Assembly (NCBI GenBank): GCA_017630155.1
Contig: JAGBVU010000009.1
Span: forward strand, 1-57,561
Length of the DNA stretch: 57,561 bases
Source of the DNA: Bacteroidales bacterium
GTDB taxonomy: Bacteria > Bacteroidota > Bacteroidia > Bacteroidales > UBA932
Direction: 5' to 3'
This document shows, in pieces, positions 18,872 to 26,985 of this stretch; the first letter of the stretch is position 1; each line of letters starts with the position of its first letter. Below the pieces are notes generated by a model, which did not search any database, was not told where the DNA came from, and worked only from the letters and a program-made list of their open reading frames with translations. Made by a program: the position numbers and the translations under genes.

Positions 18872-19200
18872 ATATTAGAGCCATCTGTTACAGAGGGAAT
18901 TTCAACAAACTGCGAAGCATCCAAGCCGTTCTGACTGCAAAGATCCTTAATACGCTGCCTCAGCATTTCAACGCTGTAGCCCTGGGAGGATTTACCCAGG
19001 CTATCACTTGTAAGCACGATCAGTTTCTTTAGAACACAGATAGCAGCTTTAGCGATAGTTACTTTGTCGGTCTGAGGGTTGTACTCAGAATCCATATCAG
19101 CCACATTAGCATCTGCCAGAGCTTTCTTGATCGTAATCTGGCTGGGAGTGTATGGCTCCAGCTCTCCGATCATAGCTTCGTATTTTGTCAAGTTTCCCAT
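18865..19200 (-). CDS. Head-tail connector (adaptor) protein
   Basis: A 111-residue helical protein following the capsid genes, in the place of the gp6/gp15-like adaptor that binds the portal. Helices around residues 20-30, 45-65 and 75-95 are predicted from the residue pattern. It is 3 bases from the upstream gene and overlaps the downstream one. Confidence 0.6.
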   Translation of the reverse strand: MGNLTKYEAMIGELEPYTPSQITIKKALADANVADMDSEYNPQTDKVTIAKAAICVLKKLIVLTSDSLGKSSQGYSVEMLRQRIKDLCSQNGLDASQFVEIPSVTDGSNMW

Positions 19201-19203
19201 AGC

Positions 19204-19548
19204 TTACTCCTCCTCTTTAAGGGTTTTTACGAGGTTAGCAGCCTGTTCCTCTGAGAGCTTAGCCAGAGCGTTAGAAACGCCCTTAACACCAGCGTTAGCA
19301 GCCACAGGAGCACCGATAGTACCCAAAGCAGCTTTTACCTCATCCAAACCGAACTCCTCACCCTGGAACGCTACCACTTTGCCAGCATCGCCAGCAGGAG
19401 CAGCCTCCTCCAAAGAGGTGATCTTGCAATAACCACCCTTAACAAGAGCGTTGATCCTGTCAATATCAGTGGTTACTACAACATCGCCAGGCTGGAGCAC
19501 TTTGCCCTCAGCCTTGCCGTTGAACTTTTTAATTACCTCCAGTTTCAT
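19204..19548 (-). CDS. Small capsid-associated protein
   Basis: A 114-residue protein with two parts: a beta-rich N-terminus (KVLQPGDVVVTTDIDRINALVKGGYCKI) and a helical end (SEEQAANLVKTLKEEE). The linker is Ala and Gly rich. Proteins of this form next to capsid genes are usually accessory head proteins. No specific function is recognised. Confidence 0.55.
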   Translation of the reverse strand: MKLEVIKKFNGKAEGKVLQPGDVVVTTDIDRINALVKGGYCKITSLEEAAPAGDAGKVVAFQGEEFGLDEVKAALGTIGAPVAANAGVKGVSNALAKLSEEQAANLVKTLKEEE

Positions 19549-19567
19549 ACTTTACAGGTTTTATCGG

Positions 19568-20797
19568 TTACACAGTTGCAAGAGCTTCGTTTGCCTCAAA
19601 CTCTGCCTTAGTAAGGTAGCCGTTATCAGCAGTAACCTCTTTCTCCTCAAAGCCACGCACCTGGAAGCATACGATAGCACCGATCTCAGTGATAAGAGGG
19701 AGCAAACGACCAGATCCCTGAGTGTACTCAGCAGCAACCTGACCAGTAGATTCACCAGTACGCCACTTAGCGATACGAATACCGTTACCAGCGTTCATGT
19801 AATCTACATTCTCCTCCTCCATCAACTCGCTATCCTCAATAGCTGGCTGGATCTCTGCGATCTTACCAGCAGGCTTGATAGCGATATAGTTGCCATTCCA
19901 CGGCTCAACGATAGCACGCTTACCATCAGGATTGGTAGCCATTCTACGCCTAATCACAGTGATAGCAGGAATTTCGTGCTCAGACAAAAGATCCTCAAAC
20001 TGGGATTTTGTAACAGTCTTTGCATTCTTATCCTTTCCATGTACAAGCAAGCGTGTCTGAGCATTGGTACGGAGCCACATATAGAGCTTCTGATCCATAA
20101 GGATCTCTCCAGGCTCAATACCACGAGCACGGAGATCAGAGCAAATCAGAGAAAGCACCAAAATAGGATTCAGAGCATTCTCATCATCCACATTGATGTT
20201 TTTATTTTCCCAGACTTTTGCAGCCACGAGCTTGTTAGCCTCTGGCATCTGATAATCCACCTCATACTCACGACCACCAGGGTTGTTGATAGCTGGCTTA
20301 AACTGAGCTACACCGTTGTTTGACATAGCCATAAGCAGAATGAAGTCCATAACATCCTTACAGCCGAGATATGCGTCTTGCATATCAGCTTTAAGTGTCT
20401 TTTCAATCTGCTTAACCTTTTGCTCCTCAGTGAGGCGTGGGTTTTCGTAAACCTCCATGAGCTTACGATAATCACGAGCCATCATAGGGAACTTATGACC
20501 TACACGAGGGATCTCCTTAGTCCAGACATCAAAACCATCTGAACGCCTCAAAGGTGTAGGTGATTCATCACCAATGAGGGTAGCCATGAAGCGTACATTA
20601 TACTTACCCACGATAGCCTCAGCAGTCAATGACATCTGAGGTGTGTTGTAAGTACACCACTCATCACAGTACATCTTCTGGAAAAGGTTTACCTCCCTCT
20701 CAGAAGCCGTATCAAATGTTTTTCTCCAGGTTGCCAGGAGATCCAGGGGAGCACCGTTCTTGTGCAATCCCTTAAAAGTTGAAAAAATTGATCTCAT
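19568..20797 (-). CDS. Major capsid protein
   Basis: A 409-residue protein between a decoration-like protein and the head-tail connectors. It follows a separate scaffold gene. The central region (PILVLSLICSDLRARG, ILMDQKLYMWLRTNA, EDLLSEHEIPAITVI) alternates helices and strands as in HK97-fold coats, and the C-terminal half ends in a strand-rich part. Family membership is inferred from order, length and fold pattern rather than from a single motif. Confidence 0.8.
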   Translation of the reverse strand: MRSIFSTFKGLHKNGAPLDLLATWRKTFDTASEREVNLFQKMYCDEWCTYNTPQMSLTAEAIVGKYNVRFMATLIGDESPTPLRRSDGFDVWTKEIPRVGHKFPMMARDYRKLMEVYENPRLTEEQKVKQIEKTLKADMQDAYLGCKDVMDFILLMAMSNNGVAQFKPAINNPGGREYEVDYQMPEANKLVAAKVWENKNINVDDENALNPILVLSLICSDLRARGIEPGEILMDQKLYMWLRTNAQTRLLVHGKDKNAKTVTKSQFEDLLSEHEIPAITVIRRRMATNPDGKRAIVEPWNGNYIAIKPAGKIAEIQPAIEDSELMEEENVDYMNAGNGIRIAKWRTGESTGQVAAEYTQGSGRLLPLITEIGAIVCFQVRGFEEKEVTADNGYLTKAEFEANEALATV

Positions 20798-20810
20798 AGT
20801 TTACCTTGCT

Positions 20811-21449
20811 TTAGAGTGATTTACTGAGTTTCACATGAGGATTAGCTGCCAGGAATGAGCCTGTAGTGTCTTTCTGGCTGGCAGGGATAGGAGCTACACG
20901 CCTTTCGTACAAAGCGTATTGCATTGTGTCAGCAGTTACATCTACAGAGGTTTCAAACTCGCTCACCTCCTCATCACGGATTGTTACAGTGTTAGCCTTG
21001 CCGATCTCAGCAGCGTTGCCACCGTTATCCACTACCTCTACGATAGTGTCGTTAGCAGCCAGCCCAGAGATAGCAGCCGACAAAGTAACCACATAGGATT
21101 GTCCGTTTTTCTCAATCTTGGTGATCTGAGGAGCTGCTGCGAAAGTACCAGAAATGGCACCAGCTTTGAGCACCTTGTTACCAACAGCGAAACACGGAGC
21201 AAAGAACTCATCAACACGGAGAGTAACTTTCTTAGTGTCCTCCGCATCGATCTCTACAACTGTTGCAGTCCTTACGATCTGCACTTTCCTGGTTTCCTCA
21301 TTTGCGATTGCCAGTGTTCCAGCAGGGATCACATCACCAACAGCAAAGTGCTGGTTTGCTACATCCAGGTTGAAACCGCCAGGCACGATAGAGGGGCTAC
21401 CAGAAAAGATCGGGCGTGTACCCGTAAACGAAGCAGTTTTTCTTTTCAT
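20811..21449 (-). CDS. Capsid decoration or head fibre protein
   Basis: A 212-residue beta-rich protein with repeated strand pairs (HFAVGDVIPAGTLAIANEETRKVQIV, CFAVGNKVLKAGAISGT) typical of head decoration proteins, followed by a domain rich in Thr, Val and Asn. It is coded directly after the scaffold and before the coat protein. It probably sits on the outside of the head. Confidence 0.65.
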   Translation of the reverse strand: MKRKTASFTGTRPIFSGSPSIVPGGFNLDVANQHFAVGDVIPAGTLAIANEETRKVQIVRTATVVEIDAEDTKKVTLRVDEFFAPCFAVGNKVLKAGAISGTFAAAPQITKIEKNGQSYVVTLSAAISGLAANDTIVEVVDNGGNAAEIGKANTVTIRDEEVSEFETSVDVTADTMQYALYERRVAPIPASQKDTTGSFLAANPHVKLSKSL

Positions 21450-21460
21450 TGCGTTTACTT

Positions 21461-22087
21461 TTATTTAGCGGTTATTGACTCCAGCAAGCTATTAGCAGCC
21501 TCTTCAACTTGCTTTTCACTTGCTGCCTTTGTTCCCTCTGAATCCTCAGTCATAAGACCATCTGTAATGAAATCCTGTTTGATAGCTGCTACAGCATCCT
21601 CTACATCCTCCTCATCGGAGATAGACTTTGCCAGGCGATCACGGAATTTCGCTGGAATCTTGTGCTTTTCCATAGCATCCGCTATTTCCTTAGCACGGTT
21701 GCCCTTAGCTCTTTCAGCTTTCAGTTCCTCCAGCTCCTTACGGATCGCTTTCAGCTCCTCACTTTCAGATTTAGAGGCACCAGTTTTCTTTTTGCCTTTG
21801 GTAGTGTCTGGATCATCATCCTCATCAGGATCATCATCCTCATCCTCTACCTCTTGCTTTTTCTTTTTCTGGTTCCCCTTTTGCTTGTTTGCCCACCTGG
21901 AAGCCTCTCCCTGGCTTTCTTTCGCTACATCAGCGATAAGGTTTGCAGTTTCTTCAATCGCTGCCTCATCGGTAGAATCATCCTCCACGCTACCACCCAT
22001 TTTTTCGGTTATCGCCTGTAGGTACTTCTCCGAAAGTCCAGTGTCCTTACACTTGGCTTTGACTTTTTCAAAGAGTTCTTTATTCAT
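21461..22087 (-). CDS. Scaffolding protein
   Basis: The start is taken at the ATG 22087-22085 (MNKELFEKVKAKC), giving 208 residues; the longer frame has no support. The protein is highly charged, with a long acidic run of Glu and Asp (about 75-100), a Lys-rich patch, and a coiled coil (EELKAIRKELEELKAERAKG). This is the usual make-up of phage scaffolds, and it precedes the decoration and coat genes. It is the first gene of the leftward capsid-tail operon. Confidence 0.75.
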   Translation of the reverse strand: MNKELFEKVKAKCKDTGLSEKYLQAITEKMGGSVEDDSTDEAAIEETANLIADVAKESQGEASRWANKQKGNQKKKKQEVEDEDDDPDEDDDPDTTKGKKKTGASKSESEELKAIRKELEELKAERAKGNRAKEIADAMEKHKIPAKFRDRLAKSISDEEDVEDAVAAIKQDFITDGLMTEDSEGTKAASEKQVEEAANSLLESITAK

Positions 22088-22186
22088 GTTTTTAATCGGT
22101 TTATAGACAGACCACCACAAGGGTTTTCTGCCTGGTTATTTATTTTCAGATTTATTCATTCTTTTCATTTCTTTTCATATCACTTG

Positions 22187-22227
22187 CAAAAATAGAGAAA
22201 ATTTCCGTAATGTGTTTGAGAAACACA
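22187..22227 (-). promoter_or_regulatory. Leftward promoter candidate and operator for the capsid-tail operon
   Basis: TATTTTTG (22194-22187, read leftward) fits the Bacteroides -7 box. The palindrome TGTGTTTGAGAAACACA lies at 22211-22227 over the expected -33 region; no TTTG is present there. TTTACTCAGTAAA follows at 22235-22247. The gap between palindrome and box is 16 bases, unlike the 7 bases at other sites, so the promoter part is less certain than the operator. Confidence 0.55.
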
Positions 22228-22312
22228 GAAAAAATTTACTCAGTAAATCATTTAATTTTCAGCGTTTTACATTCACCTGGTAAATTTTTACGGAATTTTT
22301 CTCTGTAAAATG

Positions 22313-22364
22313 TTTGGTATATTAAATAAAACATACTACATTTGCACTGTGTTTGATAGACGCA
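22313..22364 (+). promoter_or_regulatory. Promoter and operator of the rightward cassette
   Basis: TTTG (22313-22316), 20 bases, TACATTTG (22337-22344) is an exact Bacteroides promoter. Three bases after the box, at the transcription start, lies TGTGTTTGATAGACGCA (22348-22364), a copy of the phage-wide palindrome. It drives the genes from 22399 onward. The whole 22088-22398 gap is regulatory and contains no gene. Confidence 0.85.
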
Positions 22365-22398
22365 CATAAGAAATGCAACACTTATAAATTTTCAGGTT

Positions 22399-22794
22399 AT
22401 GTTACAGAAAGAATTTTTTGAGAGAACAGGTATCAACCTTACAGAACAGGAGTTCAACCAGGTAAACGCTATCTATATGCAAGCTGGTGATAATGTAGAT
22501 AAAGATCAGTTCTGTGCTGATTGGAAAAAGCACCACGATAGCAACCTACTCCACATCTTCTATAATCAGGCAGATCGCCTGGGCAAAGAGCTTGACAAGG
22601 CTAACAACGAGATCAACGAGCTTGCAATCTACATCCTGGAACAGGCAGAGGTTTGTAGTGCTTCCACACTCAGAGAAAAGGCTATCCAGATGCTGGGTAT
22701 TGAAACATACCTCCGTATCAAGATCCAGAAAGGCTACAACCTTTGGCAGCTTGATAAGGATGCTTTAGTAGAGATTCTAAGTAAAACCAAATAA
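22399..22794 (+). CDS. Hypothetical protein, 131 aa
   Basis: First gene of the rightward cassette. A 131-residue soluble protein, helical, with LTEQEFNQVNAIYMQAGDNVDKDQFCADWKKH, which looks like a short helix-loop-helix pair. The leader contains AATGCAACAC, a partial form of the motif found before other small genes here. The function is not recognised; its position right after the strongest rightward promoter suggests it is made early and in quantity. Confidence 0.75.
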   Translation: MLQKEFFERTGINLTEQEFNQVNAIYMQAGDNVDKDQFCADWKKHHDSNLLHIFYNQADRLGKELDKANNEINELAIYILEQAEVCSASTLREKAIQMLGIETYLRIKIQKGYNLWQLDKDALVEILSKTK

Positions 22795-22806
22795 GCAACA
22801 CCGATT

Positions 22807-23181
22807 ATGAATGCAACTATCCAACAAGTAGAGGAGATTGTATCAGTCCTCACAGCAGAACAGCAGCAGCTACTCAAAGATACTATCAGATACGGATCCT
22901 GGGGCGATGCAGATTATGAGTTTCTGACAGAGAACGGAGAAATTGAAACGGTGCCAATGTTCGGCTATTGCACCAATGATGCAAAGCTGGCTGGCAATTT
23001 CTCAGGGCGTAAGGTTTCAGCTATGTTTCGCTCAATCTATAAGAAGCTCTGCCCAGAGCACTACAACCAGATAGGCAGATTCATTTCACACTGTAACGAC
23101 TGGTGGGGCGATGGCTCAGGAGATATGCTTTTTATCAGAACAGGCTACTACCAGACTTTTGAGGAGTGGGCACGAAAATAA
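22807..23181 (+). CDS. Hypothetical protein, 124 aa
   Basis: A 124-residue soluble protein, preceded by the leader GCAACACCGATT directly abutting the ATG. It has many aromatic residues toward the C-terminus (HCNDWWGDGSGDMLFIRTGYYQTFEEWARK). No family is recognised. Confidence 0.75.
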   Translation: MNATIQQVEEIVSVLTAEQQQLLKDTIRYGSWGDADYEFLTENGEIETVPMFGYCTNDAKLAGNFSGRKVSAMFRSIYKKLCPEHYNQIGRFISHCNDWWGDGSGDMLFIRTGYYQTFEEWARK

Positions 23182-23226
23182 GTTTAACCAGGGAGGGGCA
23201 ACCCTCCCACAATGCAACACCGATAT

Positions 23227-23484
23227 ATGGCAACAAATTACATTTCAATCAGAGTATTACAGCACGATAAGAGCGATCAGATTCGCATAGGTGCTGAGAG
23301 AGGTATTTTCCAGGATCAACTGGATAGAGCAGTACAGGACACTATAGATCAGTACGAGAAAGAAACAGAGTGGTGCGGTGGTTTCCAGGTTGCTTGTGAG
23401 AGATACTATAAGCGTATAGCGATAGTAGATGCTGATACCCTGGCAGTGCTCAGAGTTATTCACCCAGTAAAAGAGGAGGGGTAA
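23227..23484 (+). CDS. Hypothetical protein, 85 aa
   Basis: The frame is open from an ATG at 23212, but that ATG is part of the recurrent leader ATGCAACACCGAT. The ATG at 23227 (MATNYISIRVLQHD) is the better start by comparison with the neighbours. The product is a small alpha-beta protein with no known domain. Confidence 0.65.
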   Translation: MATNYISIRVLQHDKSDQIRIGAERGIFQDQLDRAVQDTIDQYEKETEWCGGFQVACERYYKRIAIVDADTLAVLRVIHPVKEEG

Positions 23485-23487
23485 GCT

Positions 23488-23679
23488 ATGGGAGTTATCA
23501 AAGATGCAATAATGCAAGCTCTCAAAGAGCAGGGAGTACAGGCAGAATGGGTAGGAGAAAAACCCAGGAGGATTCAATCAGCAAAACAGGCGAAATATGC
23601 AGACCTCAGGCAGACAGAAAAGGGATATATCCAGGGCGTACACAAAGCCAGGAAACGGAATGAAAACTCTGGTATTTGA
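23488..23679 (+). CDS. Small basic protein, 63 aa
   Basis: A 63-residue Lys and Arg-rich protein (VGEKPRRIQSAKQAKYADLRQ) starting 3 bases after the preceding stop and overlapping the next gene by 20 bases. The charge suggests nucleic-acid contact, but no fold is recognised. Confidence 0.55.
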   Translation: MGVIKDAIMQALKEQGVQAEWVGEKPRRIQSAKQAKYADLRQTEKGYIQGVHKARKRNENSGI

Positions 23680-23821
23680 TGTAATGCTCAATGGGAGGTT
23701 TGTCTGTACCCTCAGAATGAAATACTGCCCTTTGTTCCCTCTTACAGTAGATGAGATCTGCGAGTTTGTAGAGAGCAAGCGACCAACCCTCAAAGGAAAG
23801 AAATATAACATTGAATTTTAA
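23660..23821 (+). CDS. Hypothetical protein, 53 aa
   Basis: The start is chosen at the ATG 23660 (MKTLVFDVMLNG), preceded by GGAAACGG; this overlaps the previous gene by 20 bases. The predicted 53 residues form a beta hairpin followed by a helix (VDEICEFVESKRP). Unknown function. Confidence 0.55.
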   Translation: MKTLVFDVMLNGRFVCTLRMKYCPLFPLTVDEICEFVESKRPTLKGKKYNIEF

Positions 23822-23826
23822 CAGAT

Positions 23827-24021
23827 ATGAAAAGCGATTTATATAACATACCGATTGAACAGCTTGAATTACCATTACGAACACTTAACACTTGCAAAAG
23901 TGCTAACCTCAGTACAGTTGGTGATGTTATCAATACAATACGAACAGGAGATCATAGGATCTCCAAATATAAAGATTTAGCAATGGTTTTTATCGGATTA
24001 GTAAAAGGAGGAAAAATATAA
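23827..24021 (+). CDS. Stand-alone RNA polymerase alpha C-terminal-domain-like protein
   Basis: A 64-residue protein whose whole length resembles the alpha-CTD of bacterial RNA polymerase: IEQLELPLRTLNTCKSANL followed by TVGDVINTI and a closing helix. In E. coli alpha the matching stretch is DDLELTVRSANCLKAEAI with IGDLV. The alpha-CTD binds UP-element DNA and activators. A free copy could compete for activators or promoters, or recruit a phage factor. The N-terminal assembly domain of alpha is absent. The resemblance is by eye. Confidence 0.65.
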   Translation: MKSDLYNIPIEQLELPLRTLNTCKSANLSTVGDVINTIRTGDHRISKYKDLAMVFIGLVKGGKI

Positions 24022-24023
24022 GT

Positions 24024-24299
24024 ATGGCAACACTAATTAAGGCTGATGGTACCAGAACAGAGATACAGCCAAAGAACGGTACCGATTTCAAACTGGAGGA
24101 GCTACAGGAGTATGTGGATGGCTACATAGAGATCGTAAACCTCCGTAATGGTGAGATCCTGGTGATAAACGAGGATGGAAAGGATAGATACGACACCAAC
24201 AAGGCTGCAACAGAGCTTGCACACCAGCACCACGCTCTGTTTCCTGGTGATTACATTGATGGTGATGTGGTACTTTGTAAAGATGAGGAGGTGCAATAA
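24024..24299 (+). CDS. DUF3846-like protein
   Basis: A 91-residue protein. The layout (KADGTRTEIQPKN, then LEELQEYVDGYIEIVNL, INEDGKDR, NKAATEL, DYIDGDVVLC) follows the pattern of the DUF3846 family, small proteins common on phages and plasmids and of unknown function. Its ATG is preceded by a purine-rich AAAGGAGGAAAAA (24005-24017), one of the few Shine-Dalgarno-like sites in the genome. Confidence 0.7.
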   Translation: MATLIKADGTRTEIQPKNGTDFKLEELQEYVDGYIEIVNLRNGEILVINEDGKDRYDTNKAATELAHQHHALFPGDYIDGDVVLCKDEEVQ

Positions 24300-24547
24300 T
24301 GGAAATAAAGATTAACTGGAGCTATCTAAAAGCCACCCACGACACAAAGAACATGAAGCTGGTTTGTTTGCCAGCCAGAGGCAAAAGAGTGTGCCACCCT
24401 GATGAGATAGATGCAGAGCTTTGTATTTCGGATGGAGGCAATTATGTGATAGCAGAGATCCACACAGGCGATAAGGACAGCTCAAACGCTTTATGTGAGG
24501 AGATAGTAAGGAGGTTTAACGAGTTCCCAGAGGAGCTAAAAAAGTAA
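24299..24547 (+). CDS. Hypothetical protein, 82 aa
   Basis: An 82-residue protein starting at the stop of the DUF3846-like gene (TAATGG overlap). Strands in the first half and a C-terminal helix (SSNALCEEIVRRFNEFPEELKK). Not recognised. Confidence 0.65.
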   Translation: MEIKINWSYLKATHDTKNMKLVCLPARGKRVCHPDEIDAELCISDGGNYVIAEIHTGDKDSSNALCEEIVRRFNEFPEELKK

Positions 24548-24552
24548 TCAGT

Positions 24553-24711
24553 ATGAAAAGCAAAAGAATCAGTTTCAAGACAGATATAGATCTGGATTTC
24601 GGTTTCTGGGCAATACTCCCAGCAATCAATATCAACCGACACAGCAAGAGCCTGGAATTTGAGTGGCTTTGCATAGGTATCTACATTTCAAGGATCCAGA
24701 GCCATGAGTAA
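24553..24711 (+). CDS. Small hypothetical protein, 52 aa
   Basis: A short open frame between two real genes: ATG at 24553, TAA at 24709-24711. The product begins MKSKRISFKTDIDLDFGFWA and ends RIQSHE. It fills the gap exactly and overlaps the next ATG (24704) by 8 bases, as neighbours in this operon do, so it is probably real. Function unknown. Confidence 0.6.
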   Translation: MKSKRISFKTDIDLDFGFWAILPAININRHSKSLEFEWLCIGIYISRIQSHE

Positions 24712-25141
24712 TCTACAACCCAGTTGGATCTGCGTTAAGATAACCGTGTACAAAGGGTACCACGCTGATAGGGTTGTTTACTATAGAGGGCAGATCTCAA
24801 TAGATATGCTTGAAAAATGGCGATGGTACTTTGAGTATCTGGCAGCCAGGATCAAAGTTAAGCACCCCAGGAGAAAGGTGGAGCTTACGATCTGCCCTCA
24901 AACTTTACCCCTGGGCGATGAGTATGTACAGGAGAAAATCAAAAACCTACTCCGACACAGGAGAACAAAGCTCCAGAAGCTCATAAACACCCCTGTAGCA
25001 AGCGATCTATTTAACGATAATCAGATAGACCTGGAAAAGAAAATAGAGCAAACTAAGGCAGAAATAGCAGCTCTGGAGAGAGGAGAGTACACTGGTTTGG
25101 TACCTCCATACTACATTAACGAAATTAAGCAATGGATATAA
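24704..25141 (+). CDS. Hypothetical protein with C-terminal coiled coil
   Basis: A 145-residue protein. The N-terminal part is beta-rich (WICVKITVYKGYHADRVVYYRG) and the end forms a coiled coil (DLEKKIEQTKAEIAALERGEY). No family is recognised. Confidence 0.7.
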   Translation: MSNLQPSWICVKITVYKGYHADRVVYYRGQISIDMLEKWRWYFEYLAARIKVKHPRRKVELTICPQTLPLGDEYVQEKIKNLLRHRRTKLQKLINTPVASDLFNDNQIDLEKKIEQTKAEIAALERGEYTGLVPPYYINEIKQWI

Positions 25142-25512
25142 TCAAAAAGAACATGGAAAAGGAAACAATCAAGAGAAAGTACAATGAGCTTGTAGCATCT
25201 TTAGAGGATGCTCAAATGTACGATGGTAGAGGAGAGTATAACGGCTATGTGTGCGAGAAATGCGGTTACATTACAGCAACCCTCTACAAAGATAAGGGCG
25301 TTACCCCTTTCATTATTGGATGTGAGAAATGTGGTAAGGCAGCTATGCACAAGATCACCAGCCGAAACGCACCACCAGCAGCTCCAAATATCTCCGAGGT
25401 TAAGAATTGGGTAAGACCAACATTTGATCAGCTTATGAAGATGAGCCAGGCAACAATAGATCATGTGCTCAATGGTGGGCTGGTGTTTGAGGATGAGCTG
25501 AAAGGATTATGA
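25132..25512 (+). CDS. Zinc-finger-like protein, 126 aa
   Basis: A 126-residue protein with two CxxC pairs (VCEKCGYITATLY and IGCEKCGKAA, about residues 39-70), which should bind one zinc ion as a ribbon. The start may be at Met 1 or at MEKETIKRKYN. It overlaps both neighbours. Nucleic-acid binding is likely but unproven. Confidence 0.7.
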   Translation: MDIIKKNMEKETIKRKYNELVASLEDAQMYDGRGEYNGYVCEKCGYITATLYKDKGVTPFIIGCEKCGKAAMHKITSRNAPPAAPNISEVKNWVRPTFDQLMKMSQATIDHVLNGGLVFEDELKGL

Positions 25513-25709
25513 GAAAGCTAAAAGCAATCTGGCACCTCCTCTGGGCTGATAAGTGGGCAGTATTCTCTTTTGAGGATTACGCACCAAATCCAGCCTGGCA
25601 GAAGATCCCACATTTCAAAAGCACGGTTTCACACCGTGATAAAGAATTTTTCTGGTTTATCAAACAGCGTATTCAAAACATTATAGAAAGCGAGGCTAAC
25701 AATGAATAG
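25509..25709 (+). CDS. Hypothetical protein, 66 aa
   Basis: A 66-residue protein with many aromatic residues (AIWHLLWADKWAVFSFEDYAPNP) overlapping both neighbours by 4-8 bases. The N-terminus could be a short amphipathic helix. Function unknown. Confidence 0.6.
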   Translation: MRKLKAIWHLLWADKWAVFSFEDYAPNPAWQKIPHFKSTVSHRDKEFFWFIKQRIQNIIESEANNE

Positions 25710-26703
25710 AAAAGGTTTCAACGGAAAGGCTATCTATAACCCTCAGGGCAAAGCTGGGGAGTATAGCGAATGGGCGTGCAACTTTTATACAGGTTGCTCC
25801 AATAATTGCGATTATTGCTATTGCAAAAAGGGTTTCATGGGTAAGACCTGGAACGAGGTACCACAACTCAAAAAGTGTTTTACCGACACACAGGATGCCC
25901 TGGTGTGCTTCGTAAGAGAAATGGAGCACAATATAGAGCAGCTTCGCCAGGTGGGAGTGTTCTTTACTTTCACCAGTGATCCGATGCTCCCAGAAACAAA
26001 GCAGCTCACTTGGGCTGCAATCAAGGAGGCTCTGATGAGAGAGGTACCAGTGCAGATCCTCACAAAACGAGCAGACTTTTTGGGCGATCCTGAGCTGGAG
26101 GAGATCACACCAGCTAAGCGTAAGAGAGTAGCGTTTGGCTTCACCCTTACAGGACATGATGAGCTGGAGCCTGGAGCCGATACCAATATGATGCGTGTAG
26201 CTGCTATGGTAGATCTCCACAGCAGAGGTTTCTACACCTTTGCCTGCATTGAGCCTGTAGTGGACTTTGTAGCATCTACCTCAATGATTAACCTTACCAG
26301 GGGAGCCTGTGATCTTTACAAGATCGGCTGTATGAGTGGAAAGCGATACACACGCCAGGAGCAAATAGAGGCGTTCTATATGCTGGAAATGCTCAAAGAA
26401 GATACTGGCTCCAGATTCTACCTCAAAGAATCCCTGATTAAGCTGCTGAATATAGACAGAGCAGATCTGCCTGAGCATTTTGTGGAAAAGGATTTCAATA
26501 TCTTTGCCCTGGCTGGCTTCCAGTATGGAGTATGTAGGGTGTGCGGTTGCACTCAGCATGATCCCTGCTTCAATCCAGATCACGGTTATTGTGGCTGGGC
26601 AGATAGCAGCCATACACTCTGTGATTTTTGTGCGGATCCTGATCTGAGGGATAGCGAACACACAATTCACTGTGTAAACACAAAAGGCTATGGTAGTCAT
26701 TAA
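25702..26703 (+). CDS. Radical SAM protein (phage Gp37/Gp68, DUF5131-like)
   Basis: A 333-residue protein with the radical-SAM cluster motif CSNNCDYC (CX3CX2C, about residues 32-39) that binds a 4Fe-4S centre and S-adenosylmethionine. The wording ECNFYTGCSNNCDYCY-like start and the later TKR, GFTLTGHDELEPGA and IEPVVDF segments match the phage Gp37/Gp68 family, whose substrate is unknown and which is distantly like spore photoproduct lyase. The C-terminal 70 residues add a Cys and His-rich zinc cluster (CRVCGCTQHDPC, CGWADSSHTLCDFC). A nucleic-acid modifying or repair role is plausible next to RtcB. Confidence 0.85.
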   Translation: MNRKGFNGKAIYNPQGKAGEYSEWACNFYTGCSNNCDYCYCKKGFMGKTWNEVPQLKKCFTDTQDALVCFVREMEHNIEQLRQVGVFFTFTSDPMLPETKQLTWAAIKEALMREVPVQILTKRADFLGDPELEEITPAKRKRVAFGFTLTGHDELEPGADTNMMRVAAMVDLHSRGFYTFACIEPVVDFVASTSMINLTRGACDLYKIGCMSGKRYTRQEQIEAFYMLEMLKEDTGSRFYLKESLIKLLNIDRADLPEHFVEKDFNIFALAGFQYGVCRVCGCTQHDPCFNPDHGYCGWADSSHTLCDFCADPDLRDSEHTIHCVNTKGYGSH

Positions 26704-26923
26704 CGGAGAAAAGTTCTATGATAAGCCAGGTAGCTGTGGATCCTGCCCCTTTTTCAACTCAGGATCCACACACCTTTGCCCCTCCAGCAGTGGAGTGTGT
26801 ATGCTGTTCGGTGAAAACCATAAATCATACATAAACCCTCCCAGGAGGTGCCAAAAGCTCTTTAACAAGGCTTTCCGTTTTCCAGAGGGTACCGAGCTTT
26901 GTATAGTGGCTGGAGAAAAATAA
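26690..26923 (+). CDS. Cysteine-rich small protein, 77 aa
   Basis: A 77-residue protein with seven Cys (CGSCPFF, HLCP, GVCMLF, RCQKL, LCIV) that could hold a metal. It overlaps the radical-SAM gene by 14 bases and is the last gene before the RtcB promoter. The pairing with the radical-SAM gene suggests a common function. Not a known family to me. Confidence 0.65.
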   Translation: MVVINGEKFYDKPGSCGSCPFFNSGSTHLCPSSSGVCMLFGENHKSYINPPRRCQKLFNKAFRFPEGTELCIVAGEK

Positions 26924-26934
26924 ACGGCTCTATA

Positions 26935-26981
26935 TTTGTTTTATTAAATATAATGTAGTAATTTTGCGTTCAATAAACACA
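26935..26981 (+). promoter_or_regulatory. Promoter and degenerate operator before rtcB
   Basis: TTTG (26935-26938), 20 bases, TAATTTTG (26959-26966) is an exact Bacteroides promoter. TGCGTTCAATAAACACA (26965-26981) is a diverged copy of the 17-bp palindrome overlapping the box end and the start of transcription; the ATG of rtcB is at 26986. Confidence 0.75.
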
Positions 26982-26985
26982 TATT

